The notes below the pieces were generated by a model that searched no databases, had not been told where the DNA came from, and was given only the letters and a program-made list of their open reading frames with translations. The translations under genes were made by a program, and so were the position numbers. A stretch of 5,044 bases of DNA. It comes from Lautropia sp. Its GTDB lineage: Bacteria > Pseudomonadota > Gammaproteobacteria > Burkholderiales > Burkholderiaceae_E. Each line of letters begins with the position of its first letter. The first letter of the stretch is position 1. The stretch is taken from contig JACCRJ010000127.1 of assembly GCA_013813615.1 (NCBI GenBank), forward strand, positions 1 through 5,044. The letters are read 5' to 3'. Below are positions 1 through 5,044 of the stretch, in pieces.

Positions 1-48
1 GCGCTGCTGGCTGCGAAGCCGGCCGCTGCGGCATCCGGCGGGTCATGA
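1..48 (+). CDS. C-terminal tail of an upstream gene (partial, unidentified)
   Basis: Frame 1 is open from the window edge to a TGA at 46-48 and reads as an Ala/Pro/Gly-rich tail, ALLAAKPAAAASGGS. The TGA overlaps the ATG at 45-47 in an ATGA arrangement, typical of translationally coupled operon genes, which is the main reason to believe this is a real gene end. Only 15 residues are visible, of low complexity, so no family can be assigned. By operon logic it should belong to the same pathway as the reductase-like gene that follows. If the downstream gene actually starts at 213, the ATGA overlap would be coincidental. Confidence 0.45.
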   Translation, partial: ALLAAKPAAAASGGS

Positions 49-1664
49 CGATGGAACGTGCTCCCGGCCTCAACCAGTCCGAACTCGGCGACGCAGCGCC
101 CGGACCGCAGGATGCGGCCGGGCAGGAAGACGCGGCCGGGCAGGAGAACACGGCCGCACTGCAGGCCATTGCTGTCGAGCCCCCTGTCGTTGCCGCCAGG
201 CCGCCCGAAAAGATGGCGCAGAACAAGATCCAGTGCGATGCCTGCCCGGTGCTCTGTCAGATCAGCGACGGACGGCTTGGCGCATGCGACCGCTGGGGCA
301 ACGTCGGCGGCAGGCTCACCCGTACCGACCCGGTTGTCCTGATGCGCCGCCCGGACATCGACGTGGTGCCCACCGGTGACGGCGATGGCGGGCTGATCTC
401 GCCGGCGCCGCAGCCGAACGTCCCAGGCCCCGGGCTCTTCGTCTCCGGCGTGGCCAGCGGCACTACCTATCCGGACTACAAGCCGGCGCCCTTCATCGTC
501 GCGAGCGAGCATCGCGGCGTCGACCTGGTCACGGTGGTCACCGAAGGGATATTCAGCTATTGCAGCTTCAAGGTGAAGATCGACACCGACCGCTATCTCG
601 GACCGGAGCAGGCGACCGTGCGGCACAAGGGCGAGGCGGTCGGGCACGTGACCACCATCGAGTACGGTTCGCAGTTCCTGTCGCTCGGCGGCGTCCACCA
701 CCTCACCGGCGGCTCGAAGAAGGAGGGCCGCGTCGCCTGCGAACTGATGATGAACCTCGGCAACAGGCAGGCGGTGGAACTGGAGATCGAAGGCGGCGCC
801 GTCCTGACCGTGCAAGCGGACCGGGCGCCGGTCATCAACGGTGTCGAGGAGCGGCGGATGCGGGTCGGCTGCGGTTCCGCAACCATCGGCATCTTTGCGC
901 AGCAGTGGTACGACCAGCTCGACGAGGTGGTGGTGGTCGATGACCACATCACCGGCGTGCTGACCGAGCACCAGGCGGGCCGCTGCCTGGACATGGCCCC
1001 GTCAGGCATCCGCCTGCGTGGCCGCAAGTCCACCCCGGGGCGCTATTTCCAGGTGGCCGAGCCGGGGACCGGCTGGGGCGGCACCAACATCACCGATCCG
1101 CTGTCGATCATCGAAAACTGGGATCCGAAGACGACCCGGCCTGGCCTGCGCCTGCTGATGGTCTCGACCACCGGTGAGGATGCCGAGTACTTCGTGCTGG
1201 ACGACGCGCTGGTGCCGTGCAAGGCGCCGATGCCCGGGACGGTCCGCAAGGTGGTGGAGCGCATCGGCGAGAACTGCGAGCCGGCCCTGGCGACGGTGCT
1301 GTTCGTCGGCGGTGCAGGCGGCAGCCTGCGCGCGGGCGTCACCGACAACCCGATCCTGCTGACCCGTTCCATCAAGAGCCTGCTGACCCGGGTCACCTGT
1401 GGCGGGGCGCCGGCTTACATCTGGCCCGGCGGCGGCATCACCGTGATGACCGATGTGTCGCGGATGCCGGACCTCTCCTTCGGCTCCGTGCCGACGCCGG
1501 CCATCGTCGCGCCGATCGAATTCACGCTTCGCCGCGAGGACTACCGGGCGCTCGGCGGCCACATGGACCGGATCCGCAGCCTCGAGGATGTCACCGGCCG
1601 CGAGACGCACCGGATCATCGAATGGGACCGCAGCAATCCCTGGCCGCTGGCCGGATTCGCCTGA
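45..1664 (+). CDS. 6-hydroxynicotinate reductase-like iron-sulfur protein
   Basis: The 539-residue product resembles proteins annotated as 6-hydroxynicotinate reductase. The namesake enzyme, from anaerobic nicotinate fermentation, uses reduced ferredoxin to convert 6-hydroxynicotinate to a tetrahydro product. Visible features are a cysteine cluster C64-x2-C67-x3-C71-x9-C81, suited to a 4Fe-4S cluster, and a long Gly-rich body including VTVVTEGIFSY (162-172), VGHVTTIEYGS (199-209), LGGVHHLTGGSKKEG (214-228), RVGCGSATIG (273-282) and VVVDDHITGVLTEHQAG (296-312). No signal peptide or membrane segment is seen, so it is probably cytoplasmic. Residues 1-56 are low-complexity and partly built from an 18-bp tandem repeat. 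ATG 213 (MAQNKIQCDAC) would give a 483-residue protein starting just before the cysteine cluster, closer to what I expect for the family, and is a credible alternative start. ATG 45 is listed because of the ATGA overlap with the preceding frame. Family membership is fairly secure; the real substrate is not, since no other nicotinate genes are visible. Confidence 0.8.
   Translation: MTMERAPGLNQSELGDAAPGPQDAAGQEDAAGQENTAALQAIAVEPPVVAARPPEKMAQNKIQCDACPVLCQISDGRLGACDRWGNVGGRLTRTDPVVLMRRPDIDVVPTGDGDGGLISPAPQPNVPGPGLFVSGVASGTTYPDYKPAPFIVASEHRGVDLVTVVTEGIFSYCSFKVKIDTDRYLGPEQATVRHKGEAVGHVTTIEYGSQFLSLGGVHHLTGGSKKEGRVACELMMNLGNRQAVELEIEGGAVLTVQADRAPVINGVEERRMRVGCGSATIGIFAQQWYDQLDEVVVVDDHITGVLTEHQAGRCLDMAPSGIRLRGRKSTPGRYFQVAEPGTGWGGTNITDPLSIIENWDPKTTRPGLRLLMVSTTGEDAEYFVLDDALVPCKAPMPGTVRKVVERIGENCEPALATVLFVGGAGGSLRAGVTDNPILLTRSIKSLLTRVTCGGAPAYIWPGGGITVMTDVSRMPDLSFGSVPTPAIVAPIEFTLRREDYRALGGHMDRIRSLEDVTGRETHRIIEWDRSNPWPLAGFA
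111..164 (+). repeat. 18-bp in-frame tandem repeat, about 2.5 copies
   Basis: Two nearly identical 18-bp units lie at 111-128 and 129-146, differing at positions 3 and 18 of the unit. A degenerate third unit (147-164) keeps only the central CGGCCG core and the final CAG-like end. Translated in the reductase frame they give DAAGQE, DAAGQE, NTAALQ. The unit length is a multiple of three, so copy-number change would not break the frame. It lies upstream of the conserved cysteine cluster, in a stretch that may be a dispensable leader or untranslated. Confidence 0.75.
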
Positions 1665-2515
1665 CGCCGAAGCCGGCAGGCAGCACCGCCATCCGCCGGC
1701 AGCTGGCCGACGGCCGCTGGCATTTCCAGCACGGTCCGATCGACCTGGTGATCTCCTGCAACGGACGAAATGACGCCTGCAACGAGACGCTGGCGCAGGC
1801 ATGGGCGCGCTTTCAGCAGGTACTGCAGGAGTTGACGCCGCAACTCGCCATGCTGCGCAGTCCGGTGAGCGAGGCCTGCCGCGGCGAAGGACCGATCGCC
1901 GCTGGGATGGTGCAAGCCTGCCGGCCGTTCCGTGTAGGCCACGGCCTCTTCGTTACGCCGATGGCTGCCGTTGCCGGGAGCGTCGCCGACGAGATCTGCC
2001 GCGCCTTCCAGTTCCCGGGGATCGACCGGGCCTACGTCAATAACGGCGGCGACATCGCGCTGTTCCTGACGCCGGGGCAGCACTACGACATCGGTGTCGT
2101 CACCGACCTGCAGGCACCTGCCATCGACGGCCGCTTCAGGATCGACGCCGCCACGCCGGTGCGGGGCATCGCCACCTCCGGCTGGCGCGGGCGCAGCTTC
2201 TCGCTGGGTATCGCCGATGCGGTGACGGTCCTTGCTGCCACCGGCGCGGCTGCCGATGCTGCGGCGACGATGATCGCCAACCAGGTGAACGTCGACAGCC
2301 CGGCGGTGCAGCGGCGCCCGGCGAGCGAGCTGAAGGACGACACGGACCTTGGCGAGCGGCTGGTGACGGTGGCAGTCAATCCGCTGACGGCCGCGGAAGC
2401 GGCGAGCGCGCTCGATGCCGGCGCGTCGTTCGCCGAACTGCTGAGGCAGCAGGGGCTGATCGCCGCGGCGGCGCTCGCGCTGTGCGGTCAGGCTCGCGTC
2501 GTGCGCAGCCGCTGA
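1622..2515 (+). CDS. UPF0280 family protein (ApbE-superfamily-like)
   Basis: From ATG 1622 the product is 297 residues. It matches the UPF0280 family in its opening LADGRWHFQHGPIDLVIS (28-45) and in its layout. Motifs reminiscent of ApbE FAD:protein FMN transferases are visible: VNNGGDIA (139-146), GIATSG (182-187) and the Ala-rich ADAAATMIAN (211-220), where ApbE has its metal-binding Ala-Asp-Ala...Thr segment. UPF0280 is grouped with the ApbE superfamily, but its reaction is not established as far as I know. No signal peptide or membrane segment is apparent. The start overlaps the reductase-like gene by 43 nt. No clear Shine-Dalgarno sequence precedes it, so translation probably depends on coupling. 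The same frame is open further upstream, back past 1217, but that part lies entirely inside the reductase gene and looks like shadow. A flavin- or cofactor-related role for the partner reductase is inference. Confidence 0.8.
   Translation: MGPQQSLAAGRIRLTPKPAGSTAIRRQLADGRWHFQHGPIDLVISCNGRNDACNETLAQAWARFQQVLQELTPQLAMLRSPVSEACRGEGPIAAGMVQACRPFRVGHGLFVTPMAAVAGSVADEICRAFQFPGIDRAYVNNGGDIALFLTPGQHYDIGVVTDLQAPAIDGRFRIDAATPVRGIATSGWRGRSFSLGIADAVTVLAATGAAADAAATMIANQVNVDSPAVQRRPASELKDDTDLGERLVTVAVNPLTAAEAASALDAGASFAELLRQQGLIAAAALALCGQARVVRSR
2488..2515. other. Tail-to-tail coding overlap of convergent genes (28 nt)
   Basis: The UPF0280 gene ends with TGA at 2513-2515 on the + strand. The nudC gene ends with TGA read from 2490 to 2488 on the - strand. 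The last eight codons or so of each gene are therefore encoded on opposite strands of the same DNA. I see no T-tailed hairpin in or next to the overlap, so read-through antisense RNA from either operon is possible. Confidence 0.9.
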
Positions 2516-3327
2516 ACCGTCGCGTCGATCAATGCCCGGGAGATGCTGACCCTGGGCGCCGGCATGTCCGGCAGCGCGTCGATGTCGAACCATTGAGCAT
2601 CGGCGATTTCCGCCGGATCCGCCGCAATCTCGCCAGACTTCCATTGCGCGGTGAACGCGATCATCAGCGAGTTGGGAAACGGCCAGCTCTGGCTGGCGAA
2701 GTAGCGCAGGTTGTCGACTTCGACGCAGACCTCCTCGCGGACTTCGCGATGGATCGCATCTTCGATCGATTCGCCGGCCTCGAGGAAGCCGGCCAGTGCG
2801 CTGTAGCGGCCCGGCGGGAAGGTCACGCCGCGGGCGAGCAGCAACTGGCGGCCGCGGGTGATCAGCACCATCATCGCCGGACAGATCCGCGGATAGACGG
2901 AAAGCCCGCAGGCTGCGCAGCTATAGGCGCGTTCGCCGGGCACCCGTTCCGTCGGGGCGCCGCAGGCGCCGCAGAATCGGTGGGTGCGCGCCCACTCGAG
3001 CAACTGGACGGCGCGCATGGCGATCGCCAGATGCGGTTCCGGCAGCACGCCGAACCACTGGCGCAAACCGCTGGCGCGCCAGGCGCCGGGCAGCTCGAGC
3101 AAGCCGTTTTGCGCCAGCGCAACCGCTACATGGGTCACGCCGTCATGGCGTCCGATCACGTGGCGGCGCTCAGCGACCAGTCCGAGTTCCGCATACGCCG
3201 CCCAGGGCAGCAGCGACGGGGAGTCGGTGAGCTGCACGAGGCGGTCGCGGCTGAATACATGGGCAATCGCGTTGTCGTCGTCGACTGCGCGGTGGTCGGG
3301 CAGGAAGCCGGGCGGTGTGACGATCAT
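2488..3327 (-). CDS. nudC: NADH pyrophosphatase NudC (Nudix hydrolase)
   Basis: This 279-residue protein has the full NudC layout. An N-terminal domain (about 1-115) is followed by a zinc ribbon with C119-x2-C122 and C137-x2-C140. The YPRICPAMM segment (145-153) leads into the Nudix domain, whose box runs from G180 to V202 with catalytic glutamates in R194-E195-V-R-E198-E199. The NADH-pyrophosphatase signature SQSWPFPNS lies at 212-220, which separates it from generic Nudix enzymes. NudC cleaves NAD(H) to NMN(H) and AMP and removes NAD caps from RNA 5' ends in the cytoplasm. One oddity: the usually conserved glycine in the EExGU part of the box is cysteine (C201, codon TGC). The start ATG is 4 nt after the puuD stop, which implies cotranscription; the ribosome site is weak. 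The 3' end overlaps the convergent UPF0280 gene. Length matches the family and the call is confident. Confidence 0.95.
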   Translation of the reverse strand: MIVTPPGFLPDHRAVDDDNAIAHVFSRDRLVQLTDSPSLLPWAAYAELGLVAERRHVIGRHDGVTHVAVALAQNGLLELPGAWRASGLRQWFGVLPEPHLAIAMRAVQLLEWARTHRFCGACGAPTERVPGERAYSCAACGLSVYPRICPAMMVLITRGRQLLLARGVTFPPGRYSALAGFLEAGESIEDAIHREVREEVCVEVDNLRYFASQSWPFPNSLMIAFTAQWKSGEIAADPAEIADAQWFDIDALPDMPAPRVSISRALIDATVQRLRTTRA

Positions 3328-3331
3328 GCCG

Positions 3332-4540
3332 TTATTCTAGCGCCGCGCCTTGGTCGAACCACCGGCCGACAGCAGCGCGTTCCGCGTCGGTCATCCCGGT
3401 CGCGTTGCCGAGCGGCATCAGCTTCGTCAGCACCACTTGCTGGTAGATCTGCTGCGCATGCCGGCCGATCGCGGCGGCGGAATCGACCCGCACGTTCTTC
3501 TGCGCGACGGCGCCGTTATGGCACAGCACGCAGCGCTGGTCGACGATCGCCTTGACCTGCGCAAAATCCGCCTTGGCGCCGGCCGTCCCTGGTGTTCCCG
3601 ACACTGCTGCCGTCTCGTCGCTCCCCGCTTTCGGCGCGAGCCAGACGACCAGCCCGACGATGATGGCGATGCCGCCGACCCACCATCGCCAGCTGATGAC
3701 CTCCTTGTGACGCAGCAGGAAGAACTGCCTGATCAGCACGCCGGCCAGCATCAGCAGCACCAGGACCATCCAGTTGTTCCTGCCCTGATAGAGCATGCCG
3801 TAGTGGTTCGACAACATCGCGATCAGCACCGGCAGGGTGAAGTAGGTGTTGTGGACGCTGCGCTGCTTCGCGCGCTGGCCGTGCGCCGGATCGACCGGCT
3901 CGCCGGCCTTCATCTGCGCCATCACCTTGCGCTGCCCGGGAATGATGACCATCAAAACGTTGGCGCTCATGATGGTCGCGATCATCGCGCCGGTCAGCAC
4001 GAACGCGGCTCGGCCGGCGAAGAGCTGGCAGGCGAGCCAGGTTGCCGCCACGACGTAGGCGGTGACCAGGATGCCTACCAGCCGGTCGCCGCCCGCGCGG
4101 CCGCCGAAGCCGCGGCAGATCGCGTCGTAGAACAGCCAGCCCATCGCCAGGTACAGCAGCGAACCGGCGATCGCCGCTGGCGGCGACCAGTCGAACAGCG
4201 ACTTGTCGATCAGGAATGCGTTGGCGTTGAACAGGTAGATGACGGTGAGCAGTCCGAAACCGGACAGCCAGGTGGAATAGCTTTCCCAGTAGAACCAGTG
4301 CAGCTTCTGCGGCATGAAGGCCGGCGCGACCGGGTACTTCTGCGGGTTGTAGAAGCCGCCGCCGTGTACCGCCCAGAGTTCGCCGCCGACGCCGCGGCTG
4401 CGCGCGTCTTCCGACGTCGGCGGCTCCAGGCTGTTGTCGAGCCAGACGAAGTAGAAAGAGGCGCCGATCCAGGCGACGGCGGTGATCACATGCAGCCACC
4501 GCAGCAGCAGGCTCGCCCAGTCGATCAGGTAGATGTCCAC
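3332..4540 (-). CDS. puuD: Urate hydroxylase PuuD, membrane protein with C-terminal cytochrome c domain
   Basis: PuuD oxidises urate to 5-hydroxyisourate at the inner membrane and hands electrons to a fused cytochrome c, linking purine breakdown to respiration instead of making hydrogen peroxide as soluble uricase does. The 402-residue product begins DIYLIDWASLLLRWLHVITA, a typical family N-terminus, and shows about eight hydrophobic helices (roughly 11-31, 91-109, 122-142, 155-175, 180-200, 233-250, 256-277, 285-303). A linker rich in Gly, Ala, Ser and Thr leads to the cytochrome domain, with heme site C337-V-L-C340-H341 and likely axial M375 in KLMPLGN; M383 is the alternative. The start codon is GTG (4540-4538), chosen because the N-terminus aligns with the family and uraH ends only 18 nt upstream. 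The ribosome site is poor, a GGGG lying inside a GGGGCCCC palindrome. The gene sits between uraH and nudC in one probable operon. The cytochrome domain appears intact. Confidence 0.95.
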   Translation of the reverse strand: MDIYLIDWASLLLRWLHVITAVAWIGASFYFVWLDNSLEPPTSEDARSRGVGGELWAVHGGGFYNPQKYPVAPAFMPQKLHWFYWESYSTWLSGFGLLTVIYLFNANAFLIDKSLFDWSPPAAIAGSLLYLAMGWLFYDAICRGFGGRAGGDRLVGILVTAYVVAATWLACQLFAGRAAFVLTGAMIATIMSANVLMVIIPGQRKVMAQMKAGEPVDPAHGQRAKQRSVHNTYFTLPVLIAMLSNHYGMLYQGRNNWMVLVLLMLAGVLIRQFFLLRHKEVISWRWWVGGIAIIVGLVVWLAPKAGSDETAAVSGTPGTAGAKADFAQVKAIVDQRCVLCHNGAVAQKNVRVDSAAAIGRHAQQIYQQVVLTKLMPLGNATGMTDAERAAVGRWFDQGAALE

Positions 4541-4558
4541 CGGCAGGGGGCCCCGCGT

Positions 4559-4915
4559 TCAGGAACCGCGGTAGGTGCAGTAACTCCAGGCGCTGACCAG
4601 CAGCGGCACGTGGTAGTTGCCGGTGGCATCGGCGATGCCGAAGTCGATGTCGACGACGTCGAGGAAGGGCGGGTCGGGCAGTTCCATGCCGCCGGCCCGG
4701 AAGTAGTCCGCCACTTCGAAGCGCAAGCGAAAGCGGCCGGTCTCGATGGTGTCGCCCGACAGCAGCGGGGCCTCGGTGCGGCCGTCCGCGTTGGTGCGGT
4801 GGCGTCCCAGCAGCGTGGCGTTGCCGCCGGCGTCCAGGCGCAGCAGGCAGATCTGGATACCGGCCGCCGGCTTGCCGGAGGCGGTGTCGAGGACGTGGGT
4901 GGAAAGTCTGGCCAT
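4559..4915 (-). CDS. uraH: 5-hydroxyisourate hydrolase (transthyretin-like)
   Basis: This 118-residue protein hydrolyses 5-hydroxyisourate, the unstable PuuD product, to OHCU in the ureide pathway towards allantoin. It opens [14 protein letters not shown] (4-17) with catalytic H7, carries the expected R46 in NADGRT, has H102 in NYHVPLL, and ends in the diagnostic C-terminal tetrapeptide Y115-R-G-S118. Length fits the family (about 110-120 residues), and no signal peptide is seen in the chosen form, so it should be cytoplasmic. The frame stays open upstream to an ATG at 5005, but the extra 30 residues are Ala/Pro-rich and unlike the family, so ATG 4915 is preferred. It is the first gene of the probable uraH-puuD-nudC operon, with the puuD start 18 nt downstream. 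A minor difference is alanine (A109) where many relatives have proline before the Trp near the C-terminus. Confidence 0.96.
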   Translation of the reverse strand: MARLSTHVLDTASGKPAAGIQICLLRLDAGGNATLLGRHRTNADGRTEAPLLSGDTIETGRFRLRFEVADYFRAGGMELPDPPFLDVVDIDFGIADATGNYHVPLLVSAWSYCTYRGS

Positions 4916-4942
4916 GGCTGCGTGCGCTGGATGAGTCGGCCG

Positions 4943-4948
4943 ATTGTC
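4943..4948 (-). promoter_or_regulatory. Candidate -10 box for the uraH-puuD-nudC operon
   Basis: Read on the - strand, the segment is GCGACAATCGG, with GACAAT as a possible -10 hexamer about 28 nt before the uraH ATG. That would give a leader of about 20 nt. No good -35 match lies 16-18 nt upstream, so it may need an activator or may not be a promoter. No clear inverted-repeat operator was recognised nearby. Confidence 0.3.
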
Positions 4949-5030
4949 GCATGGGCGCTCCGCAGCCCGTGCAGGTGCGGCCTGCCCGATGGCCTGTCCA
5001 GGCACCGCGAAAGGCAGCGAAGATGCTGGC

Positions 5031-5036
5031 TACAAT
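5031..5036 (+). promoter_or_regulatory. Candidate -10 box (TACAAT) directed off the right edge
   Basis: GGCTACAATCG near the end of the window fits the GCTACAAT form of sigma-70 -10 box often seen in betaproteobacteria. No convincing -35 element sits 17 nt upstream. If real, it drives a gene to the right, divergent from uraH, whose sequence lies outside the window. Confidence 0.35.
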
Positions 5037-5044
5037 CGAACGAT

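Larger units (their letters stand above)
4916..5044. other. Probable divergent intergenic region upstream of uraH
   Basis: This is the only sizeable non-coding stretch in the window. It holds the two weak -10 candidates and no recognisable RNA gene, riboswitch or repeat. An in-frame upstream extension of uraH (to 5005) crosses it but looks untranslated. Confidence 0.55.

Noticed and set aside
456..467. SGTT (residues 138-141 of the reductase-like protein) as an ApbE-type flavinylation site
   Set aside because: It only loosely resembles the SGA(T/S) target motif, lacks the surrounding pattern, and cannot be supported from one sequence.
1002..1802. 266-codon open frame on the - strand opposite the reductase-like gene
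   Set aside because: It lacks recognisable motifs, is rich in Arg, Ala, Gly and Pro, and lies opposite strongly conserved coding sequence; high GC content makes such antisense open frames common.
1541..2644. 367-codon open frame on the - strand across UPF0280 and the end of nudC
   Set aside because: Its His/Arg-rich composition and opposition to two recognised genes mark it as a shadow frame.
2482..3555. 357-codon open frame on the + strand opposite nudC
   Set aside because: The opposite strand encodes an intact NudC with zinc ribbon and Nudix box; the + frame has no domain-like features.
4547..4554. GGGGCCCC palindrome between uraH and puuD as a terminator
   Set aside because: It has no loop or T-tract and lies 7 nt before the puuD start within a tight operon; it may only weaken ribosome access.
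3516..4952. 478-codon open frame on the - strand overlapping uraH and puuD in another frame
   Set aside because: It is Arg/Pro-rich and shifted relative to the clear uraH and puuD frames, so it is a GC-driven shadow.
4916..5005. 30-residue N-terminal extension of uraH from ATG 5005
   Set aside because: The extension is Ala/Pro-rich and not like the family; the conserved protein begins at ATG 4915 with ARLSTHVLD.

Overview
The window is dense, GC-rich (roughly two-thirds G+C) bacterial DNA with almost no spacer. It holds five complete genes and the tail of a sixth, arranged as two converging blocks. Gene content (cytochrome-linked urate hydroxylase PuuD, transthyretin-like 5-hydroxyisourate hydrolase, NADH pyrophosphatase) and a GCTACAAT-type -10 box at the right edge suggest a proteobacterium, most likely a betaproteobacterium. 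The genus cannot be fixed from the sequence alone.

Left block (+ strand, 1-2515). The last codons of an upstream gene end in an ATGA overlap with a gene for a 6-hydroxynicotinate reductase-like iron-sulfur protein. That gene overlaps by 43 nt a UPF0280-family gene, whose product carries motifs reminiscent of ApbE flavin transferases. The tight overlaps indicate one translationally coupled operon that continues leftward out of the window. It looks like part of a poorly described catabolic module for a nitrogen heterocycle or related compound.

Right block (- strand, 4915 down to 2488). The order of transcription is uraH, puuD, nudC. PuuD oxidises urate to 5-hydroxyisourate and passes electrons to its own fused cytochrome c domain. 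UraH hydrolyses 5-hydroxyisourate to OHCU (2-oxo-4-hydroxy-4-carboxy-5-ureidoimidazoline). OHCU decarboxylase (uraD), the next pathway step, is not in the window. NudC, a zinc-ribbon Nudix hydrolase of NADH and NAD-capped RNA, sits 4 nt after puuD and is probably cotranscribed.

The two blocks meet tail to tail and their coding ends overlap by 28 nt (2488-2515), so there is no room for an ordinary intergenic terminator. The right edge (4916-5044) is a short non-coding stretch with weak candidate promoters in both directions. No RNA genes, insertion sequences, CRISPR arrays or phage genes were seen. The most interesting unexplained element is the reductase-like/UPF0280 pair beside urate catabolism.
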